A DNA stretch of 64,000 bases, taken from contig NZ_CAMIIE010000001.1 in NCBI RefSeq assembly GCF_946222605.1, positions 1-64,000 of the forward strand. Reading direction: 5' to 3'. The position numbers and the translations under genes are program-made. Shown piece by piece: positions 17,286-27,396 of the stretch. The stretch is from an uncultured Acidocella sp. Lineage in GTDB: Bacteria; Pseudomonadota; Alphaproteobacteria; Acetobacterales; Acetobacteraceae. The notes under the pieces were generated by a model. The model searched no databases and had not been told where the DNA came from. It was given only the letters and a program-made list of their open reading frames with translations. Numbering within the stretch: the stretch's first letter is position 1; each line of letters begins with the position of its first letter.

Positions 17286-19337
17286 ATGGCCAAACTCACA
17301 ATCGATGGCATCGAGGTCGAAGTCCCCAACGGCTCGACCGTGATCCAGGCCTGCGAGGCGGCGGGCATCGAAATCCCCCGCTTCTGCTATCATGAGCGGC
17401 TTTCGGTCGCCGGCAATTGCCGCATGTGCCTCGTCGAAATCGAGAAGATGCCGCCGAAACCCGTCGCCTCCTGCGGCCAGCCGGTCGCCGATGGCATGGT
17501 GGTGCATACCGATAGCGAGATGGTCCGCAAGGGCCGCCGTGGTGTGATGGAATTTCTGCTGATCAACCACCCGCTGGATTGCCCGATCTGCGACCAGGGC
17601 GGCGAGTGCGATCTGCAGGACGAGGCCGTGGCCTATGGCCGCGACACCTCGCGCTACGAGGAAGATAAGCGCAGCGTCGCCCAGCCCGATTGGGGCCCGC
17701 TGGTGCGCACCACGATGACGCGCTGCATCCATTGCACGCGCTGCGTGCGCTTCACCACGGAAGTGGCGGGCACGGCGGAGCTGGGCGGCACCTTCCGCGG
17801 CGAGAGCACGCAGATCGGCACCTATGTGCAGAAGGCGCTCACTTCCGAACTCTCCGGCAATATCATCGATCTTTGCCCGGTCGGCGCGCTGACCAGCAAG
17901 CCCTACGCCTTCACCGCCCGCCCCTGGGAGCTGCGCAAGACCGACAGCATCGACGTGCTGGACGCGCTGGGCTCCAATATCCGCATCGATGCGCGTGGTG
18001 CCGAAGTGCTGCGCATCCTGCCGCGCATCAATGACGAGGTGAATGAAGAGTGGCTGGGCGATAAATCCCGCTTCTCTGTCGATGGCCTCAAGCTCCGCCG
18101 GCTGGACCGCCCGTGGATTCGCGAAAACGGCAAGCTGCGCCCGGCCTCTTGGGAAGAGGCCTTCGCCGCCATCGCCGGCAAGATCAAAGCCGCGGCGCCG
18201 GAGAAGATCGGCGCGCTGGTCGGCGATCTGGCGGATGCCGAAGCCATGCTGGCGCTGAAGGAATTCATGGCGGGGCAGGGTTCGGCCAATATCGATTGCC
18301 GGATTGATGGCGCCGCCTACGATGTTTCCAAGCGCGCCTTCTACAGCTTCAACACCACCATCGCCGGCATTGAAGAGGCCGACGCGCTGCTGATCATCGG
18401 CAGCAACCCGCGCCATGGGGCGCCGGTGTTGAATGCGCGCATCCGCAAGCGCTGGCTGGCGGGTAAGTTCCAGGTCGGCGTGATCGGTGAAAACGCTGAT
18501 CTCACTTACAAGACCACGCATCTGGGCGAAGGCCCGGCGGCCTTGCAGGCGCTGCTGGACGGCACCCACGGCTTCGCCGAAGTGCTGAAGAACGCCGCCA
18601 AGCCGATGATCATCATCGGCGCCGGCGCGCTGGCCCGGCCGGATGGCGCGGCGCTGCACGCCGCCGCCTGGAAGCTGGCGGCGCAGTTCAACATGCTGAA
18701 TGCCGAATGGCATGGCTTCAACGTGCTGCAGCATGCGGCCTCGCGCGTCGGCGCGCTGGATCTGGGCTTGCTGCCCGGCGCCAACGGCCTCAGCGCCCAG
18801 GCGATGCTGGGCGGTGCCGCGGAGGTGCTCTGGCTGCTCGGCGCCGATAACGACGCCGTGCGCAACATCCCCAACAGCAGCTTCGTGATCTATCAGGGCC
18901 ATCACGGCGATGCCGGCGCCTCCCGCGCCGATGTCATCCTGCCCGGCGCGGCCTACACCGAGAAAGACGGCACCTACGTGAACACGGAAGGCCGGGTGCA
19001 GAGCGCCTATATCGCGGTGAAGCCGCCCGGCGATGCGCGGGAAGATTGGCGCATTCTGCGCGCCATCTCCGCCTATCTCGGTCATGCTCTGCCCTACGAC
19101 ACTCTGGAACAGCTGCGCGCGCATCTGAAAGCCAGCTACCCGGTGTTCGGGCAGGAATTCCGCCGCTTCGCCGGCACGGATGCGGCAGCCCCGGCCAGCT
19201 ACGGCGCCCTGGCCGATGCGCCCTTCACCCCGGCTCTGGCGAATTACTACCAGACCGATGTGATCAGCCGCTCCAGCCCGACCATGGCCGCCTGCGTGGC
19301 CGCCCATAATCCTGCCCTCGCGGAGGCCGCGGAATGA
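17286..19337 (+). CDS. nuoG: NADH-quinone oxidoreductase subunit G
   Basis: 75-kDa iron-sulfur subunit. 683 residues. N-terminal ferredoxin domain with C34, C45, C48, C63 (cluster N1b); H95, C99, C102, C108 (N5); C147, C150, C153, C197 (N4); then a molybdopterin-oxidoreductase-like domain without evident cofactor function. The extra cluster N7 of E. coli and Thermus is missing: residues 215-260 have no cysteines, as in mitochondria. Three bases after nuoF, ATGA overlap with nuoH. Confidence 0.97.
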   Translation: MAKLTIDGIEVEVPNGSTVIQACEAAGIEIPRFCYHERLSVAGNCRMCLVEIEKMPPKPVASCGQPVADGMVVHTDSEMVRKGRRGVMEFLLINHPLDCPICDQGGECDLQDEAVAYGRDTSRYEEDKRSVAQPDWGPLVRTTMTRCIHCTRCVRFTTEVAGTAELGGTFRGESTQIGTYVQKALTSELSGNIIDLCPVGALTSKPYAFTARPWELRKTDSIDVLDALGSNIRIDARGAEVLRILPRINDEVNEEWLGDKSRFSVDGLKLRRLDRPWIRENGKLRPASWEEAFAAIAGKIKAAAPEKIGALVGDLADAEAMLALKEFMAGQGSANIDCRIDGAAYDVSKRAFYSFNTTIAGIEEADALLIIGSNPRHGAPVLNARIRKRWLAGKFQVGVIGENADLTYKTTHLGEGPAALQALLDGTHGFAEVLKNAAKPMIIIGAGALARPDGAALHAAAWKLAAQFNMLNAEWHGFNVLQHAASRVGALDLGLLPGANGLSAQAMLGGAAEVLWLLGADNDAVRNIPNSSFVIYQGHHGDAGASRADVILPGAAYTEKDGTYVNTEGRVQSAYIAVKPPGDAREDWRILRAISAYLGHALPYDTLEQLRAHLKASYPVFGQEFRRFAGTDAAAPASYGALADAPFTPALANYYQTDVISRSSPTMAACVAAHNPALAEAAE

Positions 19338-20350
19338 CGATGCCGTTCTGGGATACCGATATCGGGATCGTGATTCTCACGCTTCTGAAAACCCTGGCTC
19401 TGGTGGTGCCGCTGCTGATCGGCGTCGCCTACCTCACCTATTTCGAGCGCAAGGTGATGGGCGCCATCCAGATGCGCAAGGGCCCCAACGTTGTCGGCCC
19501 GTTCGGCCTCTGGCAGCCTTTCGCCGACGCCATCAAGATGCTGATGAAGGAAACCATTCTGCCGACCGGCTCGGACAAGGTGCTGTTCATCCTGGCGCCG
19601 ATGATCACGTTCGGCCTCGCCATCATCGCTTGGGCGGTGATGCCGGTGAATAATGGCTGGGGCATCGCCAACATCAATGTCGGCGTGCTCTATCTCTTCG
19701 CCGTCTCTTCGCTTGGCGTCTACGGCATCATCATCGCCGGCTGGGCCTCCAACTCCAAATACGCCTTCCTCGGCGCGCTGCGCTCGGCGGCCCAGATGGT
19801 CTCCTACGAAGTCTCGATGGGCTTCGTGATGGTCACGGTGCTGATCCTCGCCGGCAGCCAGAACCTGAACGACATCGTGCTGGCGCAGAAGCATCTCTGG
19901 TTCGCCATCCCGCTTTTCCCGGTCTTCATCATCTTCTTCATCTCGGGTCTGGCGGAAACCAACCGCGCCCCGTTCGATCTGGCGGAAGGTGAATCGGAAA
20001 TCGTCGCCGGCTTTTTCGTGGAATATAGCTCGATGTCCTTCGGGCTCTTCTTCCTCGGTGAATATGCCAACATGATCCTGATCAGCGGCATGACCACGAC
20101 GCTCTTCCTGGGCGGCTGGCTCTCGCCGATTCCGTTCGCGCCCTTCACCATGATTCCGGGGCCGCTCTGGTTCATCTTCAAGGTGCTCATCTGCCTGTTC
20201 GTCTTCGTCTGGGTGCGCGCCACGCTGCCGCGCCTGCGTTATGACCAGCTGATGGCGTTGGGCTGGAAAGTGTTCCTGCCCATCTCGCTCGTCTATCTCG
20301 TCCTCGTTGCGGGCGTGATGGAATATTCCGGCCTGCTGGCGCATGCGTAA
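19334..20350 (+). CDS. nuoH: NADH-quinone oxidoreductase subunit H
   Basis: Membrane subunit joining the peripheral and membrane arms and lining the quinone chamber. 338 residues, about eight helices. Family blocks are YFERKVMGAIQMRKGPN, GWASNSKYAFLGALRSAAQMVSYEV and GLAETNRAPFDLAEGESE, the acidic loop near the quinone site. Confidence 0.97.
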   Translation: MTMPFWDTDIGIVILTLLKTLALVVPLLIGVAYLTYFERKVMGAIQMRKGPNVVGPFGLWQPFADAIKMLMKETILPTGSDKVLFILAPMITFGLAIIAWAVMPVNNGWGIANINVGVLYLFAVSSLGVYGIIIAGWASNSKYAFLGALRSAAQMVSYEVSMGFVMVTVLILAGSQNLNDIVLAQKHLWFAIPLFPVFIIFFISGLAETNRAPFDLAEGESEIVAGFFVEYSSMSFGLFFLGEYANMILISGMTTTLFLGGWLSPIPFAPFTMIPGPLWFIFKVLICLFVFVWVRATLPRLRYDQLMALGWKVFLPISLVYLVLVAGVMEYSGLLAHA

Positions 20351-20362
20351 GGGAGCGCAATC

Positions 20363-20851
20363 ATGAACAAGGTCCTGCGTTGGACATGGGGCCTGGTGCT
20401 GTGGGAAATTCTCTGCGGCCTGGGCATTACCTTGCGCTATTTCTTCCGGCCCAAGGCGACCATCAACTACCCGTTCGAGAAGAACCCCACCTCGGCGCGC
20501 TTCAAGGGTGAGCACGCGCTGCGCCGCTATCCCAACGGCGAAGAGCGCTGCATCGCCTGCAAGCTCTGCGAGGCGGTCTGCCCGGCCCAGGCCATCACCA
20601 TCGAGGCCGAGCCGCGCGAGGATGGTTCGCGCCGCACCACGCGCTACGACATCGACATGACCAAGTGCATCTATTGCGCGCTGTGCGAGGAAGCCTGCCC
20701 GGTCGATGCCATCGTCGAAGGCCCGAACTTCGAGTTCGCGACCGAAACGCGCGAGGAACTGATGTATAACAAGGCGAAGCTCTTGGATAACGGCGACCGT
20801 TGGGAGCCGGAATTGGCCAAGCGGCTCGAGCTGGACGCACCGTACCGGTAA
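20363..20851 (+). CDS. nuoI: NADH-quinone oxidoreductase subunit I
   Basis: Ferredoxin-like subunit with two [4Fe-4S] clusters (N6a and N6b). 162 residues; C63, C66, C69, C73 (CIACKLCEAVC) and C102, C105, C108, C112 (CIYCALCEEAC). An amphipathic N-terminal helix precedes RYFFRPKATINYP. It sits 12 bases after nuoH. Confidence 0.97.
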   Translation: MNKVLRWTWGLVLWEILCGLGITLRYFFRPKATINYPFEKNPTSARFKGEHALRRYPNGEERCIACKLCEAVCPAQAITIEAEPREDGSRRTTRYDIDMTKCIYCALCEEACPVDAIVEGPNFEFATETREELMYNKAKLLDNGDRWEPELAKRLELDAPYR

Positions 20852-20864
20852 GGGCCCCAAGCAC

Positions 20865-21506
20865 ATGATCGCAAATCTCGCTTTCTATCTCTTCTCCTTC
20901 ATCCTGCTGGCCTCGGCGGTGATGGTGGTGACCAGCCGCAACCCGGTGCATGCCGTGCTGTTCCTCATTCTCGGTTTCGTGAATGCGGCGGTGCTGTTCC
21001 TGCTCACCGGGGCGGAGTTCCTGGCCTTCATCCTCGCCATCGTCTATGTCGGCGCCGTCGCGGTCATCTTCCTTTTCGTGGTGATGATGCTGGATGTGGA
21101 TTTCGTCGCCCTGAACGAAGGCTTCCAGCGCTACGCCCCGGTGGGCGCGCTGGTGGCGCTGATCATGTTCATCGAGCTGGCCTTCATCGCCGGCAATTGG
21201 GCGATCGCCCCGGCGGGCGGCGCGGATCGGATGTTCCCCACCCCGGATAACGTCACCAGCTCGGTGGCTTTGGGCAATCTGCTCTATACCTCCTACCTGC
21301 CGGTGTTCCAGCTCTCTGGCATCGTGCTGCTGGTGGCGATGATCGGCGCGATCGTGCTCACCCACCGCGACCGCAAGCGTTCGCTGCACCAGAATCTCAG
21401 CGCGCAGCATGCGCGTGATCCGAAGCAGACCCTGGCCCTGGTCAACGCGCCGCTCGGCCAGGGTGCCGCCCTGCCGGCCAAGCAGCCTCACGAGGAGACG
21501 CTGTAA
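20865..21506 (+). CDS. nuoJ: NADH-quinone oxidoreductase subunit J
   Basis: Membrane subunit with five helices; 213 residues. The family block SRNPVHAVLFLILGFVNAA near residue 25 and the glycine-rich helix AIVYVGAVAVIFLFVVMMLD at about 60-80 are present. The C-terminal 40 residues are a charged tail. The last base of its stop is the first base of the nuoK start. Confidence 0.95.
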   Translation: MIANLAFYLFSFILLASAVMVVTSRNPVHAVLFLILGFVNAAVLFLLTGAEFLAFILAIVYVGAVAVIFLFVVMMLDVDFVALNEGFQRYAPVGALVALIMFIELAFIAGNWAIAPAGGADRMFPTPDNVTSSVALGNLLYTSYLPVFQLSGIVLLVAMIGAIVLTHRDRKRSLHQNLSAQHARDPKQTLALVNAPLGQGAALPAKQPHEETL

Positions 21507-21814
21507 TGCTCATCCCGCTGTCGCATTATCTGGTGGTCTCGGCGATGCTGCTGGTCATCGGCATCTTCGGCATCTTCATGAACCGGAAGAACATCATCGT
21601 CATCATGATGTCGATCGAGCTGATCCTGCTCGCCGCCAATCTCAACTTCGTCGCCTTCTCCGGCGCGCTGCATGACATGGTGGGCCAGGTCTTCACCATG
21701 TTCGTGCTCACCGTCGCCGCCGCTGAATCGGCGATCGGTCTCGCCATCCTGGTCATCTATTTCCGCAATCGCGGCTCGATCGAGGTCGAGGACGTGACGT
21801 TGATGAAGGGCTGA
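21506..21814 (+). CDS. nuoK: NADH-quinone oxidoreductase subunit K
   Basis: Small MrpC-like membrane subunit, 102 residues with three helices. Carries the two buried glutamates of the proton path: one in SIELILLAANLNFVAF, one in VAAAESAIGLAI. One-base overlap with nuoJ. Confidence 0.96.
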   Translation: MLIPLSHYLVVSAMLLVIGIFGIFMNRKNIIVIMMSIELILLAANLNFVAFSGALHDMVGQVFTMFVLTVAAAESAIGLAILVIYFRNRGSIEVEDVTLMKG

Positions 21815-21816
21815 AC

Positions 21817-23727
21817 ATGTTCACCTTGATTGCCGTTTTCGCGCCGCTGGTCGGCGCCATTCTCGCGGGCATCGCCCGCCCCTTCATCGGGCGCGCCGCG
21901 TCGCTGGGCGCCAGCGTCGCCTTCATGCTGGTCTCGGCTTTATTCGCCATCCTGGCCTACCGGGCCGGGGTGCAGGCGCCTTTGCATCTGGCCACCTGGT
22001 TCCATGTCGGCGGCTTCACGCCGGACTGGTCCTTGCGCCAGGACCAGCTGAGCCTGGTGATGGTGCTGATGGTGAGCGTGGTCTCCATGCTCATCCACAT
22101 CTATTCCGTCGGCTATATGGCGCATGACAAGACGCCGCAGCGTTTCATGTCCTATATCTCGCTCTTCACCTTCGCGATGTTGATGCTGGTGACGGCGAAC
22201 AACCTGCTGCAGCTGTTCTTCGGCTGGGAAGGGGTCGGCCTCGTCTCCTACCTGCTGATCAATTACTGGTACGACCGCAAAGCCGCCAACGATGCCGCCA
22301 TCAAGGCCTTCATCGTCAACCGCGTCGGCGATCTCGCTTTCGCCGTCGGCATCGCTTTGGTCTATTTCACCTTCCAGAGCACCCAGTTCGATGTGATCTT
22401 CGCCGGCGCGCCCGCGCATGCCGGCCAGCATTACACGCTGTTCGGCACCTCGCTGCCGGTGCTGGAAATCATCGCCTTCCTGCTGTTCATCGGCGCCATG
22501 GGTAAATCCGCGCAGATCGTCCTGCACACCTGGCTGGCGGACGCGATGGAAGGCCCGACGCCGATCTCCGCCCTCATCCACGCCGCCACCATGGTCGCGG
22601 CCGGGGTGTTCATGATCGTGCGCATGTCGCCGCTGATCAATCTGGCGCCGGAGGCGATGGGCTTCATCACCTTCATCGGCGCCAGCACCGCCTTCTTCGC
22701 CGCCACCATCGGCTGCGTGCAGAACGACATCAAGCGCGTCATCGCCTACTCCACCTGCTCGCAGCTCGGCTACATGTTCCTGGCCGCCGGGGTGGGCGCC
22801 TATCCGGTGGCGATGTTCCACCTCATCAACCATGCTCTGTTCAAGGCGCTGCTCTTCCTCTCCGCCGGCTCCGTCATCCATGCGATGTCCGACGAGCAGG
22901 ATATCCGGCTGATGGGCGGCCTCGCCGGCAAGCTGCCCTTCACCTGCGCGATGATGCTGATCGGCTCGCTGGCGCTGATCGCGATCCCGCCTTTCTCCGG
23001 CTATTACTCCAAGGATGCGATCCTGGATGCGGCGCTGGCCGCGCATACCGGCATGGGCACCTATGGCTGGATCTGCGGCACCGCCGCCGCCGGACTGACG
23101 GCCTTCTATACCTCGCGCCTGTTCTTCCTGGTCTTCACCGGCAAGTCCCGCGCGCCCAAGCATGTGCAGGACCATGTGCATGAAAGCCCGGTGGTGATGC
23201 TGGTGCCGCTGCTGTTCCTGGCCATCGGTGCGTTCGGCTCCGGCATCGCGCTGAAGCCGGATTTCATCGGCGCCAATTTCCAGAATTTCTGGGGCAGCTC
23301 GATCGCGGTTGCCGCCAACTCCGCCATGTTCCACATGGAGGATATCTCCGCGCTGGCGAAGATGGCGCCGCTGCTGGTCGGTATTTTCGGCATTCTGGTC
23401 GCGGTGCTGTTCTACCTGCTGGTGCCCGCGCTGCCGGGCCGGCTCTCGCAGAGCCTCTCGCCGGTTTACAAATTCCTGCTGAACAAGTGGTATTTCGACG
23501 AGCTCTACGATGCGCTGCTGGTGCGGCCTTCGCTGAAGCTGGCGAAATTCGTCTGGCGCGTCGGCGATGAGCAGGTGATCGACGGCGTGCCCAAGGGGCT
23601 GGCGGCGATCACCGCCGATGCCTCCGCCCAGGCCGTGAAGCTGCAAACCGGCTCCATCGCGCTCTACGCCTTTGTCATGCTGATCGGCCTGCTGGTCTTC
23701 GTCAGCCTCTTCATCTGGGTGAAGTGA
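21817..23727 (+). CDS. nuoL: NADH-quinone oxidoreductase subunit L
   Basis: Distal antiporter-like proton-pumping subunit. 636 residues with some 15-16 helices including the long C-terminal lateral helix. Blocks seen: FFGWEGVGLVSYLLINYWY, TWLADAMEGPTPISALIHAATMVAAGVF (with the pumping lysine in MGKSAQIVLHTW before it), DIKRVIAYSTCSQLGYM. Two bases after nuoK. Confidence 0.97.
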   Translation: MFTLIAVFAPLVGAILAGIARPFIGRAASLGASVAFMLVSALFAILAYRAGVQAPLHLATWFHVGGFTPDWSLRQDQLSLVMVLMVSVVSMLIHIYSVGYMAHDKTPQRFMSYISLFTFAMLMLVTANNLLQLFFGWEGVGLVSYLLINYWYDRKAANDAAIKAFIVNRVGDLAFAVGIALVYFTFQSTQFDVIFAGAPAHAGQHYTLFGTSLPVLEIIAFLLFIGAMGKSAQIVLHTWLADAMEGPTPISALIHAATMVAAGVFMIVRMSPLINLAPEAMGFITFIGASTAFFAATIGCVQNDIKRVIAYSTCSQLGYMFLAAGVGAYPVAMFHLINHALFKALLFLSAGSVIHAMSDEQDIRLMGGLAGKLPFTCAMMLIGSLALIAIPPFSGYYSKDAILDAALAAHTGMGTYGWICGTAAAGLTAFYTSRLFFLVFTGKSRAPKHVQDHVHESPVVMLVPLLFLAIGAFGSGIALKPDFIGANFQNFWGSSIAVAANSAMFHMEDISALAKMAPLLVGIFGILVAVLFYLLVPALPGRLSQSLSPVYKFLLNKWYFDELYDALLVRPSLKLAKFVWRVGDEQVIDGVPKGLAAITADASAQAVKLQTGSIALYAFVMLIGLLVFVSLFIWVK

Positions 23728-23728
23728 T

Positions 23729-25249
23729 ATGAACCAGCTTGGTTTTCCCATCCTCTCGCTGATCACCTATCTGCCGCTGCTGGGCGCCTTCATCATCGCC
23801 ACGCTGAGCGGCGATGAGGCGAAGATCGCCTGCCGGGCACGGGCCATCGCGCTCGGCTTCTCGCTGCTGGTGCTGGTGCTGGGCATTTATGTCTGGACCC
23901 AGTTCAATACCGGCATCGCCGGCTACCAGTTCGTCGAGGCGATGCCCTGGCTTTCGGGCATCAATGTCGAATATCGCATGGGCGTGGACGGCATCAGCCT
24001 GTTCCTCATCCTGCTCACCTTGGTGCTGACCCCGATCGCCATCCTTTCGAGCAACGGCATCAAGACCCGCGCGCGCTCCTTCTTCGCCGCGATGCTGCTG
24101 CTGGAGACGATGACCATCGGCATGTTCGCCGCCACGGATTTCGTGCTCTTCTACATCTTCTTCGAAGCCGTGCTGCTGCCGATGTATCTGATCATCGGCG
24201 TCTGGGGCGGGGAGCGCCGGATCTACGCGGCGGTGAAATTCTTCGTCTTCACCCTGGCCGGCTCGCTGTTCATGCTGCTGGCGGTGGTCTGGATCTGGCG
24301 CCATCTCGGCACCACCAACATCGCGGTGATGACCCATGCCGCCATCCCGGCGCATGCGCAGATGTGGCTGTTCCTCGCCTTCCTCGCCGCCTTTGGCGTG
24401 AAGGCGGCGGTCTGGCCGCTGCATACCTGGCTGCCGGACGCGTATGGCGAGGCTCCGGTGCCGGGCACCATCATGCTGGCCGCCGTGCTCTCCAAGATGG
24501 GCGCTTACGGCTTCCTGCGCTTTGCCCTGCCGATGCTGCCCAACGCCGCCTACGCGGCCGAGCCGCTGATGTTCACGCTGGGCGTGGTGGCGGTGATCTA
24601 CATCTCCTATGTCGCGCTGGCGCAGACGGACATGAAGCGCATGATCGCCTACTCCTCCGTCGCACATATGGGCGTCATCATCATCGGGCTGTTCACCTTC
24701 ACGGTGGAAGGCATCGAGGGCGCGCTGTTCCAGATGCTGAGCCACGGCCTCGTCATCGCCGGGCTGTTTATCTGTGCCGGCATCCTCACCGCCCGCGGCC
24801 AGAGCCTGACCTTGAAAAATCTCGGCGGGCTGGCCAGCAATATGCCGGTTTTCGCGGCGGCCTTGATGTTCTTCACCCTGGCCAATATGGGCCTGCCCGG
24901 CACCTCCGGCTTCATCGGTGAAATCCTGGTTATAGTCGGCGCGCTGAAGGTGAATTTCTGGGTCTCGCTGCTCGGCGGCGCCGGCATGGTGCTCGGCGTC
25001 ACCTACTCGCTGGTGCTGGTGCGCGCGGTGCTCTTTGAGAAATATGCAAGGCCCGAGCTGGCCGGGTTGAAAGACCTGAGCGGACGTGAATACGCCATGC
25101 TGCTGCCGCTGGCGGTGCTGGTGATGTGGCTGGGCGTCTATCCTTCCAGCTTCACCCATGCTTTCGATGCGCCGATCAACGCCCTCGTGCAGGCGCATTC
25201 CGCTGCCCTCAACCCGCATATGGCGCTGGCCATGGTGACCGCAAAATGA
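23729..25249 (+). CDS. nuoM: NADH-quinone oxidoreductase subunit M
   Basis: Antiporter-like membrane subunit, 506 residues, about 14 helices. Contains FYIFFEAVLLPMYLIIG with the key glutamate, FGVKAAVWPLHTWLPDAYGEAPVPG and TDMKRMIAYSSVAHMG. One base after nuoL; its stop overlaps the nuoN start (ATGA). Confidence 0.97.
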   Translation: MNQLGFPILSLITYLPLLGAFIIATLSGDEAKIACRARAIALGFSLLVLVLGIYVWTQFNTGIAGYQFVEAMPWLSGINVEYRMGVDGISLFLILLTLVLTPIAILSSNGIKTRARSFFAAMLLLETMTIGMFAATDFVLFYIFFEAVLLPMYLIIGVWGGERRIYAAVKFFVFTLAGSLFMLLAVVWIWRHLGTTNIAVMTHAAIPAHAQMWLFLAFLAAFGVKAAVWPLHTWLPDAYGEAPVPGTIMLAAVLSKMGAYGFLRFALPMLPNAAYAAEPLMFTLGVVAVIYISYVALAQTDMKRMIAYSSVAHMGVIIIGLFTFTVEGIEGALFQMLSHGLVIAGLFICAGILTARGQSLTLKNLGGLASNMPVFAAALMFFTLANMGLPGTSGFIGEILVIVGALKVNFWVSLLGGAGMVLGVTYSLVLVRAVLFEKYARPELAGLKDLSGREYAMLLPLAVLVMWLGVYPSSFTHAFDAPINALVQAHSAALNPHMALAMVTAK

Positions 25250-26670
25250 CCGAACTCTACGCTCTCCTCCCGGCCCTGGTTCTGGGCCTTGGCGGCATGG
25301 TGCTGTTGACCGGCGGCGTGCTGGCGAAAAAATCCGAAACCACCCCGGCCGTCACCTTCGGCGCCGTGGTGCTGCTGGCGGTTGCCGCGGTGGTCAATCT
25401 GCTGGCCCCGGACACGCTGATCTGGAACGGTCTGTTCAAGACCAGCCTGTTCACACGCTATGCCGATATGCTGGTCTATCTCGGCGCCATCGCGGCGCTG
25501 ATCCTGTCGGTGGATTACAATAAGCGCGAAGGCATCGCCCGGTTCGAATACCCGATCCTGGTGCTCTTCGCCGTCATCGGCATGATCGCGATGATCTCCG
25601 CCGCCGACATGCTGACCTTGTATCTCGGCTTCGAGCTGCAATCGCTGGCGCTCTATATCTGCGCCGCCTTGGCGCGGGATAATCTGCGCTCCACCGAGGC
25701 CGGCTTGAAATATTTCGTGCTTGGCGCGCTGGCCTCCGGCCTGCTCGTCTATGGCATCTCGCTGGTCTATGGCTTCGCCGGCACCACCAATTTCGCCGCC
25801 CTGGGCGAAGTGTTCCGCAGCGGCACCGCCGGTGTCGGCACCATCGCCGGGGTGGTGTTCGTGCTGGTCGGCATTGCCTTCAAAATCTCCGCCGCCCCGT
25901 TCCATATGTGGGCGCCGGATGTGTATGAGGGCGCGCCCAGCTCCGTCACCGCGCTCTTCGCCACCGCCCCGAAGGCCGCCGCCATGGCGCTGTTCCTCTC
26001 GGTGATGGCCGGGCCGTTCGGGCATCTCACCGGCCAATGGTCGGCGCTGATCCAGATCCTGGCGGTGCTCTCCATGGTCATCGGCGCGCTCGCCGCCATC
26101 GGCCAGAGCAACATCAAGCGCCTGCTGGCTTATTCCTCGATCAGCCATATGGGCTACGCGCTGATGGGCCTGGCCACCGGCACGGTGGACGGCATCCAGG
26201 CCAGCCTGGTCTATATCGCCATCTATGTGGTGATGTCCTTCGGCGTGTTTGGCTGCGTGGTGGCGATGCGCCGCAACGGCCAGTCCGTGGAGAAGATCAG
26301 CGATCTCGCCGGTCTCGCCGCCGAGCATCCGGGCTTCGCCTTCGCCATGGCGGTGTTCATGTGGTCCATGGCCGGTATTCCGCCGCTGGCCGGCTTCTTC
26401 GCCAAGCTCTACGTCTTCGCCACCGCCTTCAATGCCGGGCTGGATACGCTCACCATCATCGGTATCGTCGCCAGCGTGGTCAGCGCCTTCTATTATCTGC
26501 GCGTGATCAAGGTGATGTATTTCGATAAGGGCCAGCCGAATTTCGAGCGCGTCTCCGCCGGGGCCGGGTTCGTGATGGCGGTTGGCGCCTTCGCCACCAT
26601 CGTCTTCGTCATCCTCCCCGGCCCGCTGATGGCGGTGGCCGGCGAAGCCGCGAAAGCGCTGATGGGGTGA
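25246..26670 (+). CDS. nuoN: NADH-quinone oxidoreductase subunit N
   Basis: Third antiporter-like subunit, 474 residues, about 14 helices. Blocks include YLGFELQSLALYICAA, FHMWAPDVYEGAPSSVTA and NIKRLLAYSSISHMGYAL. Start at MTELYALLP, overlapping nuoM by four bases; an in-frame start farther upstream would be buried in nuoM. Last nuo gene; birA starts on its stop codon. Confidence 0.97.
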   Translation: MTELYALLPALVLGLGGMVLLTGGVLAKKSETTPAVTFGAVVLLAVAAVVNLLAPDTLIWNGLFKTSLFTRYADMLVYLGAIAALILSVDYNKREGIARFEYPILVLFAVIGMIAMISAADMLTLYLGFELQSLALYICAALARDNLRSTEAGLKYFVLGALASGLLVYGISLVYGFAGTTNFAALGEVFRSGTAGVGTIAGVVFVLVGIAFKISAAPFHMWAPDVYEGAPSSVTALFATAPKAAAMALFLSVMAGPFGHLTGQWSALIQILAVLSMVIGALAAIGQSNIKRLLAYSSISHMGYALMGLATGTVDGIQASLVYIAIYVVMSFGVFGCVVAMRRNGQSVEKISDLAGLAAEHPGFAFAMAVFMWSMAGIPPLAGFFAKLYVFATAFNAGLDTLTIIGIVASVVSAFYYLRVIKVMYFDKGQPNFERVSAGAGFVMAVGAFATIVFVILPGPLMAVAGEAAKALMG

Positions 26671-27380
26671 TCCCCTGGCGCCTCGAACTCTACGAGGAGC
26701 TGGGGTCCACCTCCGATCTGGTCGTCACCCGCGCCAAGGCGGGTGAGCCCTCCGGCCTCGCCGTGCTGGCGCTGCGCCAGACCGCCGGGCGCGGCTCGCG
26801 CGGCCGGGCCTGGAGCGCGCCGCAAGGCAATCTCAATTTCTCCATCCTGCTGCGCCCGACCCGCCCGGCGGCCGAGGCCGGGCTGTTCTCGCTGATCGCC
26901 GGCATCGCCGTGGCGCAGGCGCTGGCGGGGCAGGGGGCGCGGGGCCTGTCGCTGAAATGGCCCAATGACATCCTCTGCAATGGCGCCAAGCTCGCCGGCA
27001 TCCTGGTCGACGCGGTGCCCGACGGTCCCCGGCTGGACTGGCTGGTGATCGGCATCGGCATCAATCTGCGCGAAGCCCCGGAAATCCCCGGAAGGCGCAC
27101 CACGGCCCTGGCCGCGCAAGGGCTGGTCCTGGCCCCGGAGGATGCCGCCCGCGCCATCCTGGCCCGGCTGGAGCCGTTGCTGGAGGCGCCGGGCGAGGAG
27201 ATCCGCGCCGCCTGGCTGGCACTCGGCCATCCGCTCGGCACGAAGCTGGACATCGCCTTCGCCGGGCAGCGCCGCGGCGGCCTGTTCGCCGGCCTCTCCC
27301 CCGCCGGCGAATTGCTGTTGCAGTGCGAAAATCGTATCGAGACGCTCAATACCGGCGAAGTCTTGCTGGCGAACGGGTAA
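26667..27380 (+). CDS. birA: Biotin--[acetyl-CoA-carboxylase] ligase
   Basis: Activates biotin with ATP and attaches it to the biotin carboxyl carrier protein. 237 residues with the catalytic loop GRGSRGR (41-47), the biotin/ATP site KWPND (97-101) and KLAGIL. There is no N-terminal helix-turn-helix, so it is an enzyme only and not a repressor. GTG start overlapping the nuoN stop by four bases, so probably translated from the nuo message. The nuo-birA-coaX-rnj order is common in alphaproteobacteria. Confidence 0.92.
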   Translation: MIPWRLELYEELGSTSDLVVTRAKAGEPSGLAVLALRQTAGRGSRGRAWSAPQGNLNFSILLRPTRPAAEAGLFSLIAGIAVAQALAGQGARGLSLKWPNDILCNGAKLAGILVDAVPDGPRLDWLVIGIGINLREAPEIPGRRTTALAAQGLVLAPEDAARAILARLEPLLEAPGEEIRAAWLALGHPLGTKLDIAFAGQRRGGLFAGLSPAGELLLQCENRIETLNTGEVLLANG

Positions 27381-27396
27381 GAGCGAGGAGGGGCGG

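Noticed and set aside
17286..19337. Loss of the N7 iron-sulfur ligands in NuoG as an oddity
   Set aside because: Absence of N7 is usual in mitochondrial and alphaproteobacterial complex I, so it is not an anomaly.
26667..27380. BirA as a possible biotin repressor
   Set aside because: The N-terminal helix-turn-helix domain is missing; the protein begins directly with the ligase domain.
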